NCBI GenBank assembly: GCA_021779875.1 | Contig: JAJXZV010000080.1 | Span: forward strand, 1-8,430 | DNA length: 8,430 nt | From: Pseudomonadota bacterium | GTDB lineage: Bacteria > Pseudomonadota > Gammaproteobacteria > Steroidobacterales > Steroidobacteraceae | Direction of reading: 5' to 3' | Shown: positions 1 to 5,780 of the stretch, one piece after another | How positions within the stretch are numbered: the first letter of the stretch is position 1 | Layout: every line of letters begins with the position of its first letter | Translations under genes and position numbers: made by a program | Notes under the pieces: model-generated | Told to the model about the DNA's origin: nothing | What the model saw: the letters and a program-made list of their open reading frames with translations, nothing else | Database searches by the model: none

Positions 1-17
1 GTCCCGCAACAAAAACT

Positions 18-48
18 CCCGGATGTCGCTTCGCTTCATCCGGGCTAC
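18..48 (-). repeat. REP-like palindrome with GTAG head
   Basis: Read on the minus strand, a GTAG tetranucleotide (48-45) is followed directly by an 8-bp perfect inverted repeat. The left arm is CCCGGATG (44-37), the loop is 11 nt and GAAGC-rich (36-26), and the right arm is CATCCGGG (25-18). A conserved GTAG head before an imperfect palindrome is the hallmark of repetitive extragenic palindromes mobilised by REP-associated tyrosine transposases (RAYTs). The element sits 33 bases past the SDR stop codon, a typical intergenic position, and could act as an mRNA 3'-end stabiliser or weak terminator. A degraded second copy of the arm (GCCCAGGATG, 66-57) lies beside it. Only one clear copy is in the window, so genome-wide repetition is inferred from the sequence type. 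Confidence 0.6.
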
Positions 49-80
49 GCTCGTGGCATCCTGGGCAAGCACCGTCTCGC

Positions 81-854
81 TCACATCAGTTCGCCGCCGT
101 CGATCAGGATGCTCTGGCCGGTGACCGAGCCGGAGGACGGCGCGCACAGCCAGCCCACCGTTTCGGCCACCTCCTCCGGCTTGATCAGGCGCCCTTGCGG
201 ATTGTGCGCCGTGAGTTCGCTCAACGCTTCATGCTGGCTACGCCCGGTTTTGGAAACGATATTGCCAACCGCCTGGGCGACGATGTCGGTGTCGGTATAG
301 CCAGGACAGACGGCGTTGACGGTCACCGCGCCGCGCGCGAGTTCGCGCGCCAGCGCCCGGGTCAGGCCGATCAGCGCGTGCTTGGCGGCGCAATAGGCGG
401 CGCAATAGGCGTAGCCGGTGAGCCCTGCGGTCGAGGCCACATTAATAATGCGTCCGTAGTCGGCCTTGGCCATGCCCGGCATCACCGCCTGGATGCAGAG
501 GAACGGCGCGGTCACGTTGACCTGCATCAGGTGCTGCCAATCGGCGAGCGCAGTCCTGCCGATCGGCGCAGCCGCCGCGATCCCGGCATTGTTGACCAGG
601 ATGCGCGCCGGCCCCAGCCGCTCGGCGGCGGTCGCAAAGGCGGCTGCGATCTGCGCGGGCTCGGCGACGTCGAGCGGCGCCACTTCGACCTTGCCGCCGT
701 AATTAGTTTTCAGCGCTTCCGCCTGCTGGCGCAGCGCCGCCTCGTTGCGGCTCATGATGGTGACGTCAGCGCCAAGCCGCGCCAACGCGGCCGCGATGGC
801 GGCGCCGATGCCGCGCGAGGCGCCCGTCACCAGGGCGATTTCTCCATTCAGCAT
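81..854 (-). CDS. FabG-like short-chain dehydrogenase/reductase (SDR), 257 aa
   Basis: Classical cytoplasmic SDR of normal family length. The Rossmann nucleotide-binding motif TGASRGIG is at residues 10-17, NNAG at 88-91, Asn113 precedes the active site, and the catalytic triad is Ser141, Tyr154 and Lys158 (YCAAK). A C-terminal IDGGELM tail resembles FabG and PhaB proteins. Ser35-Arg36 after the second beta strand suggests NADP(H) preference. It probably reduces a 3-oxoacyl thioester (ACP or CoA) or performs the reverse reaction; the exact substrate cannot be read from sequence. The open frame runs upstream to about 1700, through fabD, but homology begins at the ATG at 854, which has a GAGGA-type ribosome site roughly 10 bases ahead. 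It lies 29 bases after fabD and is last in the rrtA-fabD-SDR operon. A 3-hydroxyacyl-CoA or 3-hydroxybutyrate dehydrogenase is an alternative to FabG. Confidence 0.9.
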   Translation of the reverse strand: MLNGEIALVTGASRGIGAAIAAALARLGADVTIMSRNEAALRQQAEALKTNYGGKVEVAPLDVAEPAQIAAAFATAAERLGPARILVNNAGIAAAAPIGRTALADWQHLMQVNVTAPFLCIQAVMPGMAKADYGRIINVASTAGLTGYAYCAAYCAAKHALIGLTRALARELARGAVTVNAVCPGYTDTDIVAQAVGNIVSKTGRSQHEALSELTAHNPQGRLIKPEEVAETVGWLCAPSSGSVTGQSILIDGGELM

Positions 855-883
855 GCGTTCTCGTTCCTCGTGTGTCCGGACAG

Positions 884-1828
884 TCAATTCGCGCGGACCG
901 CCGCCAGCGCCTCGTCGAAGGACTTCGGGTCCTCGAGCGCCAGCATGACGATGTCCCGGTTCTTGTCGATGCGGCGATTCAGCCCGGTCAGCACCTTGCC
1001 GGGACCGCACTCGAGCAGGACGCCCGCGCCGGCCGCGATCATGGTGCGCACGGTCGCCGCCCAGTACACCGGCGTGTGCTGCTGCTTGACCAGGGCGGCG
1101 CGGATGCCGTCCGCCGTCGTGTGCGTCTTGACGTCGACGCCGTATACGGCGACCTCGGCGGGCGCGCGCAGCGCCGTCACGGCGAGCCGCTCGCGCAGCC
1201 GCTCGGCCGCCGGCACCATGAGCGAGCTGTGCGCCGGCACGCTGACCGGCAGGGCCATGGCGCGGCGCGCGCCGCGCTCGGTGGTCGCCTGGATGGCGCG
1301 CGCCACCGCGGCCGCCGCGCCGGCGATCACCACCTGTCCGGGCGAATTGAAATTGACCGCCTCGACCACCTCGCCCTGGGCCGCCTCCCGGCAGGCATCC
1401 TCCACGTCCATGTCCTCGAGGCCGAGGATCGCGGCCATGCCGCCCTGCCCGGGCGGCACGGCGGCCTGCATCGCCTCGGCGCGAAACCGCACCAGGTCCA
1501 CGGCCGTCTCGAAATCCAGGCAGCCGGCGGCGACCAGCGCCGTGAACTCGCCCAGGCTGTGGCCCGCCATCATCGCGGGCTGCGGTCCGCCGCGCTCCCG
1601 CCAGAGCCGGTAGGTGGCGACCCCCGCGGTGAGCATCAGCGGCTGCGTGCACTCGGTGGCGGCGAGCGCGTCGGCCGGCCCCTCCTGGCTGCGCTTCCAC
1701 AGGTCGTAGCCCAGCACGTTCGATGCCGTCGCGAAGGTCGCCTCGATCAGCGGCGAATCCTTCGCCAGCGCGGCCATCATCCCCACGGATTGGGACCCCT
1801 GGCCCGGAAAGACTAAGGCGAGCGACAT
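884..1828 (-). CDS. fabD: Malonyl-CoA:ACP transacylase-like protein (FabD family), 314 aa
   Basis: Transfers malonyl groups from CoA to acyl carrier protein through a serine ester, supplying extender units for fatty-acid or polyketide-like synthesis in the cytosol. The full family signature is present: oxyanion-loop GQGSQ at 9-13, nucleophile Ser91 in GHSLGE (89-94), Arg116 for the malonyl carboxylate, His200 in VPAHSSLM, and Gln249/250 before TPVYW. These positions match E. coli FabD (Ser92, Arg117, His201, Gln250) almost exactly, so it should be catalytically active and malonyl-selective. Length is normal. The ATG at 1828 is preceded by AGAGGG about 9 bases away and lies 13 bases after the rrtA stop. 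No plsX, fabH or acpP is visible nearby, and the upstream partner is a rhombosortase, so this could be a second, pathway-specific copy rather than the housekeeping enzyme. Confidence 0.93.
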   Translation of the reverse strand: MSLALVFPGQGSQSVGMMAALAKDSPLIEATFATASNVLGYDLWKRSQEGPADALAATECTQPLMLTAGVATYRLWRERGGPQPAMMAGHSLGEFTALVAAGCLDFETAVDLVRFRAEAMQAAVPPGQGGMAAILGLEDMDVEDACREAAQGEVVEAVNFNSPGQVVIAGAAAAVARAIQATTERGARRAMALPVSVPAHSSLMVPAAERLRERLAVTALRAPAEVAVYGVDVKTHTTADGIRAALVKQQHTPVYWAATVRTMIAAGAGVLLECGPGKVLTGLNRRIDKNRDIVMLALEDPKSFDEALAAVRAN

Positions 1829-1841
1829 CGTACGTGACCCT

Positions 1842-2459
1842 CTAGGCGTTGCGGCGGTGGCGAATTATAGCGATATGGGCCGAGAGCGCAGCCCCGACCA
1901 GAAATCCTGCTGCTGCGCCGTATAAATGCGCATCGACGACGACCCACCCCGCGGCGGGCCTGAACCCGCGCTCCGCGGCGAGCTTGCCGCCGAGCGCGAG
2001 CAGCAGGATCCAGCGGTCCCGCATCCCCGCCGCCAGATGGCGCGCGCTGCCCGCGGCCATCGCCGCGTGCAGCACCCCCGATGCGCCGACGTACCAGGTG
2101 ATCCTGGGACTGAGCCACCACAGCCCGCTGCCGATGGCGAGCGCGCCGGCCGCCGCGACGATGCCCCACTCGACCGGATCGTAATCCTCGGCGAACAAGG
2201 CCCAGATCAGCACCAATCCGAGCTCGTTCAGGATCAGGTGACGGACGTCGAGGTGCACCAGATGCGCCGTCAGCAGCCGCCACCAGCCGCCCGCGGCGAT
2301 TCCCGTCCGATCGTAGCGCAGCAGCGTCGCGGCGCCGTCCCCGAAGCCGAGCACGAGATCGAGCAGGAGCGCGATCGACAGCAACCAAATCCAGCGGCCG
2401 CGGTCCCACTGGAGGGCCGCCGCGATCGGCGCAAGGCGATTCGCCCGGACGTCAGACAT
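1842..2459 (-). CDS. rrtA: Rhombosortase, rhomboid-family intramembrane serine protease, 205 aa
   Basis: Compact rhomboid protease of the rhombosortase subgroup, which cleaves C-terminal GlyGly-CTERM sorting signals of proteins that leave through the type II secretion system. Several hydrophobic segments are visible (about 23-40, 74-91, 97-116, 121-140, 150-161 and 176-199). The second carries HLVHLDVRHLILNEL, with the rhomboid Asn at 78. The catalytic dyad is Ser127 in GASGVLH (125-131) and His178 in DAHLYG (176-181). The short length, without extra cytosolic domains, fits the subgroup. The ATG at 2459 is the only sensible start; its ribosome site is weak (CAGG close to the start). It is first in the minus-strand operon with fabD and the SDR, and diverges from gspG across 47 bases. 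That neighbourhood supports a role with T2SS clients. A generic rhomboid is the alternative, but the SGVLH and DAHL motifs favour rhombosortase. Confidence 0.87.
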   Translation of the reverse strand: MSDVRANRLAPIAAALQWDRGRWIWLLSIALLLDLVLGFGDGAATLLRYDRTGIAAGGWWRLLTAHLVHLDVRHLILNELGLVLIWALFAEDYDPVEWGIVAAAGALAIGSGLWWLSPRITWYVGASGVLHAAMAAGSARHLAAGMRDRWILLLALGGKLAAERGFRPAAGWVVVDAHLYGAAAGFLVGAALSAHIAIIRHRRNA

Positions 2460-2490
2460 GCCTGGAGCTCATTTTGGTATGATGACAGGA
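2453..2490 (+). promoter_or_regulatory. Extended -10 promoter for the gspG-N operon
   Basis: In the 47-base gap between rrtA and gspG, TATGAT (2478-2483) differs from the -10 consensus at one base and is preceded by TGG (2475-2477), an extended -10 element. A -35 is poor: GACATG (2455-2460) at 17 bases, or CAGACA (2453-2458) at 19 bases. Transcription would start near 2490, leaving a very short leader of about 16 bases. GAGG (2498-2501) lies 5 bases before the gspG ATG as ribosome site. The gap is conspicuously AT-richer than its surroundings. Transcription of rrtA must begin in the same gap or inside gspG; AATAAT on the minus strand (2496-2491) is a weak candidate. No operator is recognisable. 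Confidence 0.5.
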
Positions 2491-2506
2491 ATTATTCGAG
2501 GTCCTC

Positions 2507-2941
2507 ATGCGCCATCGCCAGAACGGTTTCACCCTCATCGAGATCATGGTCGTGGTCGTCATCCTCGCGGTGCTCGGTGCGCTGGTGGTGCCGAAGATCC
2601 TCGAGAACGTCGACAAGGCGCGCGTGACCCGGGCGCAGAGCGACATCCGCGCCATCCAGACGGCGCTCGACCTGTACCGGCTCGACAACTTCAAGTACCC
2701 GACCACCGAGCAGGGCCTGCAGGCGCTGGTGACGCAGCCGGCCGACCCGTCGATCACGAATTATCGCAGCGGCGGCTACCTGCCCTCGCTCCCCAAGGAT
2801 CCGTGGAACAACCCCTATCAATACGTAAGTCCGGGACCCGACGGCCGGGAATACGAGATCACCTCGCTCGGGCGCGACGGCAAACCCGGCGGAGAGGGGT
2901 ATGACGCGGACATTTCGACCGCCACGCTGGACCAGAGATAA
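2507..2941 (+). CDS. gspG: Type II secretion major pseudopilin GspG, 144 aa
   Basis: Major subunit of the periplasmic T2SS pseudopilus that pushes folded exoproteins through the secretin. The short basic leader MRHRQNG ends at Gly7, followed by [19 protein letters not shown]. The prepilin peptidase GspO would cut between Gly7 and Phe8 and methylate Phe8, and Glu12 is the conserved Glu+5. The hydrophobic helix runs to about 28, and [20 protein letters not shown] continues the pilin helix. The C-terminal half has family marks: [15 protein letters not shown] (57-71), [12 protein letters not shown] (95-106), and the [20 protein letters not shown] loop from 112 to 131 that forms the calcium site. 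Usual family length. GAGG lies 5 bases before the ATG. It is first gene of the operon, fitting the high expression expected of the major pseudopilin. Confidence 0.97.
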   Translation: MRHRQNGFTLIEIMVVVVILAVLGALVVPKILENVDKARVTRAQSDIRAIQTALDLYRLDNFKYPTTEQGLQALVTQPADPSITNYRSGGYLPSLPKDPWNNPYQYVSPGPDGREYEITSLGRDGKPGGEGYDADISTATLDQR

Positions 2942-3512
2942 CCCATCCGCCCGCGGCCGGGGGGCCGTGCGCAGCCCCAGCCGGGGATTCACGCTGATCG
3001 AGATCCTGGTGGTGATGGTGATCATGGCGATCGTGATCTCCATGGCGGTGCTGTCCATCCGGATCGCCGGACACGACTCGCAGCTCGACGACGAGACGCG
3101 GCGCATCGCCGGGCTGGTGAGCCTGCTGCACGATCGCGCCGTGCTCGAGGGCCGGGATTTCGGCATGCGCATCGAACCCGCGGCCTACGAATTCGTGGTC
3201 TACGATCCGGCCAAGGATCTCTGGACGACGCTCGACCGGGAGGGCGAATTCCGTCACCGCGATCTGCCCAAGGGGCTGAGTTTCGAGCTGCAGCTCGACT
3301 CGCAGACGGTGGTGCTGAAGCCCATCGAGCGCAACCTGCCCGCCGGTCAGGCGCCGCCGCGGCCGCAGCTCGCGATCGCGGCGAGCGGCGACGGCACGCC
3401 GTTTCGCCTGATCGTGATCCGCTCCGCGACCCAGGCGCAGGCCTCGGTCGACGGCGATGCACTCGGCAAGATCACGCGTCAGGGCAGCGACAAGCCGGTG
3501 AAGCGCTCGTGA
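2901..3512 (+). CDS. gspH: Type II secretion minor pseudopilin GspH, 203 aa
   Basis: Minor pseudopilin that forms part of the pseudopilus beside the I-J-K tip. The prepilin motif [20 protein letters not shown] is at 28-47, with predicted cleavage after Gly29, N-methyl-Phe30 and Glu34 as Glu+5. [33 protein letters not shown] sequence at 63-91 and the YEFVVYD strand (96-102) match the GspH/XcpU fold. The ATG at 2901 overlaps gspG by 41 bases but has an excellent ribosome site, GGAGAGG at 2891-2897. This gives a long 29-residue leader. The in-frame GTG at 2967 would give a 7-residue leader (MRSPSRG) and a 25-base gap from gspG, with a poorer site. The mature protein is identical either way. A hydrophilic tail rich in Pro, Gln and basic residues (about 146-203) is slightly longer than usual. 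Confidence 0.9.
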   Translation: MTRTFRPPRWTRDNPSARGRGAVRSPSRGFTLIEILVVMVIMAIVISMAVLSIRIAGHDSQLDDETRRIAGLVSLLHDRAVLEGRDFGMRIEPAAYEFVVYDPAKDLWTTLDREGEFRHRDLPKGLSFELQLDSQTVVLKPIERNLPAGQAPPRPQLAIAASGDGTPFRLIVIRSATQAQASVDGDALGKITRQGSDKPVKRS

Positions 3513-4024
3513 ACCGCCCGGGCGAGCGCGGCTTCACGCTGGTCGAGGTGCTCGTGGCGCTGGTGGTCGTGGCGCTCGGCCTCGCGGCGCTGCTGACCAC
3601 GGTGAGCAGCACGGCGCGCACCAGCGGCTTCCTGCGCGACAAGACCGTCGCCCAGTGGATCGCGCTGAATCGGATCACCGAGGTGCGCCTGAATCAGAGC
3701 AAGTTCGGCCAGAACCTCGACAAGGGCGAGGTGAAGTTCGCGAACCGCACCTGGCACTACGACACCCGCTATTTCACCACGAGCGTCGCCAGCATGCAGC
3801 GGCTGGTGGTGCGGGTCTGGGCGGGCGACGCCAAGACCAAGGGCAACCCCGTGGTCGAGGTCACGGGCTTCCTGGGCACGGCGCTCGGCATCCCCGGAAC
3901 CTCGAACATCGACTGGACCCAGGGCAGCACCGTGCCGACCGCCGCGGGGGCGGGCCCCGGCGGCGCGCCGCCGGGAACCCCCGTCGTACCCGTGCCGCCG
4001 TCGGGCGGCTCGCCGACCCCGTGA
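3509..4024 (+). CDS. gspI: Type II secretion minor pseudopilin GspI, 171 aa, with Pro/Gly tail
   Basis: Minor pseudopilin that nucleates the I-J-K tip complex of the T2SS pseudopilus. Leader MNRPGERG ends at Gly8, followed by FTLVEVLVALVVVALGLAAL, so cleavage is Gly8/Phe9 with Glu13 as Glu+5. Core family features follow: DKTVAQWIALNRITEVRL (44-61), GEVKFANRTWHY (73-84), and the C-terminal strand RLVVRVWAG (98-106). The GTG at 3509 shares a GTGA overlap with the gspH stop, so translation is coupled. The usual GspI ends near residue 125. Here residues 124-171 form an added low-complexity tail with TVPTAAGAGPGGAPPG and PVVPVPPSGG, without cysteines or an obvious fold. The reading frame stays open into a clean TGA that overlaps gspJ, so the tail is not an assembly run-on. 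Confidence 0.94.
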   Translation: MNRPGERGFTLVEVLVALVVVALGLAALLTTVSSTARTSGFLRDKTVAQWIALNRITEVRLNQSKFGQNLDKGEVKFANRTWHYDTRYFTTSVASMQRLVVRVWAGDAKTKGNPVVEVTGFLGTALGIPGTSNIDWTQGSTVPTAAGAGPGGAPPGTPVVPVPPSGGSPTP

Positions 4025-4791
4025 CGCGCATCCCCCGCCGAATCGCCCGCGCCGGCTTCACGCTGGTCGAGCTCCTGGTCGCGCTGCTGCTGCTCGGGGT
4101 GATGACGGCGCTCGGCTACGGGTCCTATCGCGCGGCCCGAATCTCGGCGGAACGCACCGAGGAGTCCCTGCAGAGGACGCGCGAGATCGAGTTCGGCATG
4201 CGCATCCTCGCCACGGATCTGGCGCAGATGGTGCCGCGTCCGGTGCGTGATCCGCTCGGACAGAGCCGCTACCCGAGCCTGCGCGGCGGCACGGGAGCCG
4301 GCACGCTGTCCGATTCCGCAGGCGCCGGCGCCGCCTCGAGCGGCGGACTCGGCGCGAATTCCACCATGACCTTCAACCCCTCGCTGGGCTTCGGCGCCGG
4401 CTCGGCCGGTTCGGGCTCGGGATCGGGGGGCAACTCGACGCCGATACCGCTGTTCGAAGTGACCCACGGCGGCTGGTCGAACACCGCCGGCCAGCAGCGC
4501 AGCACGCTGCAGCGGGTTTCGTACGCGCTGACGGGCGACGTGCTCAAGCGCAGCTACACCACGGCGCTCGACACCGTCCAGAACACGCAGCCGGTGACGC
4601 AGGACCTGCTGACCCACGTCAAGGCGGTGCAGCTGCGCTACCTCGACGGCAACCAGAATTGGCAGACGCAGTGGCCGCCCGCCCTGCTGCCCCTGCCGGC
4701 CGCGCTCTGGACCCGGCCCGTGGCCGTGGAGATCACCATCGAGTTCCAGGACTGGGGCATCGTGCGCCGCCTGGTCGAGGTGGCCGGCTGA
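4021..4791 (+). CDS. gspJ: Type II secretion minor pseudopilin GspJ, 256 aa, with Gly/Ser insertion
   Basis: Minor pseudopilin and member of the I-J-K tip complex. Leader MTRIPRRIARAG ends at Gly12, then FTLVELLVALLLLGVMTAL; cleavage Gly12/Phe13, Glu17 as Glu+5. Diagnostic family blocks are RILATDLAQMVPRPVRDPLG (61-80), LFEVTHGGWSN (144-154), LQRVSYAL (163-170) and the carboxy-terminal ITIEFQDWGIVRRL (238-251). Between RPVRDPLG and LFEVTHGGW, residues 86-141 hold a Gly/Ser/Ala-rich insertion (for example GAGSAGSGSGSGG at 125-137) where homologues usually have only a short link, which makes the protein longer than typical. The start is a GTG overlapping the gspI stop by four bases. The frame extends upstream to 3655, but pilin homology and the coupling fix the start at 4021. 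Confidence 0.94.
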   Translation: MTRIPRRIARAGFTLVELLVALLLLGVMTALGYGSYRAARISAERTEESLQRTREIEFGMRILATDLAQMVPRPVRDPLGQSRYPSLRGGTGAGTLSDSAGAGAASSGGLGANSTMTFNPSLGFGAGSAGSGSGSGGNSTPIPLFEVTHGGWSNTAGQQRSTLQRVSYALTGDVLKRSYTTALDTVQNTQPVTQDLLTHVKAVQLRYLDGNQNWQTQWPPALLPLPAALWTRPVAVEITIEFQDWGIVRRLVEVAG

Positions 4792-5774
4792 TGCGCCCGG
4801 GCGCGCCCCGGCGGCAGCGCGGCGTGGCGCTGATCATCGCACTGATCCTGGTGGCGCTCGCCACCGTGCTCGCCACCAAGCTCGGATTCGACGGCTGGAT
4901 GGAGCGGCGCCGCTCGATCGGCGTCTTCGCGGCGGAGCAGGCGCTGCAGTTCGGTTTCGGCGCCGAGGCGCTGGCGGCGGACGTGCTGCTGCAGGATCTG
5001 CAGAACACGCAGACGGACACCCTGGCCGAACCGTGGGCGCAGCCGACGGCGCCGCTGCCGATCACCCCGCCCGACAGCCCCGAGGCCGAGCCCATCGGCA
5101 CGCTGCAGGGAGTCATCGAGGACATGCAGGGACGGTTCAATCTGAACAACCTGGCGCGAGTGCTGCCGAGCGGCCAGCCCGATCCGCAGCCGGTCCAGCA
5201 ATTCGAGCGGCTGCTGGTCTCTCTCAAGCTCGAACCGAAATGGGCGCTGATCGCGCGGGACTGGATCGACGCCGACGACATACCCGGCGAACCGTATGGC
5301 GCGGAGGATGCGGTGTACACCTCGCAGACCCCTCCCTACCGGACCGGCAACTGGCCGATGACCAGCCCAAGCGAATTGATGAACCTGCCGGGTTTCGGTG
5401 CGGACCGCTACCGCATCATCGCGCCCTACGTGACCGCCCTGCCGACCGCCACGGCCACCATCAACGTGTGCACCGCGCCCGCGCCGGTGCTCGAGAGCCT
5501 GGCGGACAACCTGAGCGGCGAGTACATGGGCAGCCCGCAGGTGCTCGTGAACGGCCGCAAGACCGGCTGCTTTCCCGACCTCGCGACCTTCAAGAACATC
5601 CTCGGCCAGGCGAACGCGGCGGCGCTCGGCGGCCGGATCTCGGACCGCAGCTCCTATTTCCGGCTCACCACCCGCGTCATGCTTGGCACTACGCAGTTCA
5701 CCTTGTACAGTCTTTTGCAGCGTGGCAACGGCGGCAAGATCACGCCGTTGGTGCGCACCTTTGGAACTCCCTGA
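4791..5774 (+). CDS. gspK: Type II secretion tip pseudopilin GspK, 327 aa
   Basis: Large minor pseudopilin that caps the pseudopilus with GspI and GspJ. The leader MRPGAPRRQRG ends at Gly11, followed by VALIIALILVALATVLATKL. Residue +5 is Ile rather than Glu, as expected because GspK characteristically lacks Glu+5 and so can sit at the tip. Family blocks include DMQGRFNLNNL (111-121), RDWIDADDIPGEPYGAED (156-173), the PPYRTGNWPM loop (181-190) and ELMNLPGF with YRIIAPYVTALP (195-218), then the TINVCTAP stretch (223-230). Cys227 and Cys260 could form a periplasmic disulfide (inference). The length is in the family's normal range of about 300-350. The ATG at 4791 overlaps the gspJ stop by one base (TGATG). 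Upstream frame to 4659 is a shadow of gspJ. Confidence 0.96.
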   Translation: MRPGAPRRQRGVALIIALILVALATVLATKLGFDGWMERRRSIGVFAAEQALQFGFGAEALAADVLLQDLQNTQTDTLAEPWAQPTAPLPITPPDSPEAEPIGTLQGVIEDMQGRFNLNNLARVLPSGQPDPQPVQQFERLLVSLKLEPKWALIARDWIDADDIPGEPYGAEDAVYTSQTPPYRTGNWPMTSPSELMNLPGFGADRYRIIAPYVTALPTATATINVCTAPAPVLESLADNLSGEYMGSPQVLVNGRKTGCFPDLATFKNILGQANAAALGGRISDRSSYFRLTTRVMLGTTQFTLYSLLQRGNGGKITPLVRTFGTP

Positions 5775-5780
5775 CCGAAC

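Noticed and set aside
81..1700. 539-residue minus-strand frame covering the SDR plus a long upstream Arg/Gly/Ala-rich part.
   Set aside because: Only the last 257 residues have SDR homology. The upstream part is the out-of-frame shadow of fabD with typical GC-rich composition, so it is not a fusion protein.
195..1816. Long plus-strand frames (195-1613 and 872-1816) antisense to the SDR and fabD.
   Set aside because: Arg/His/Ala-rich shadow translations with no domain or motif, opposite two genes with complete catalytic residues; stop-poor frames are expected at this GC.
2460..2506. Possible small regulatory RNA or riboswitch in the rrtA-gspG gap.
   Set aside because: At 47 bases with a promoter and ribosome site already in it, there is no room for a structured element and no hairpin stands out.
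3655..4020. Upstream extension of the gspJ frame that would give a 378-residue protein.
   Set aside because: The extension is an out-of-frame reading of gspI; the prepilin leader and GTGA coupling place the start at 4021.
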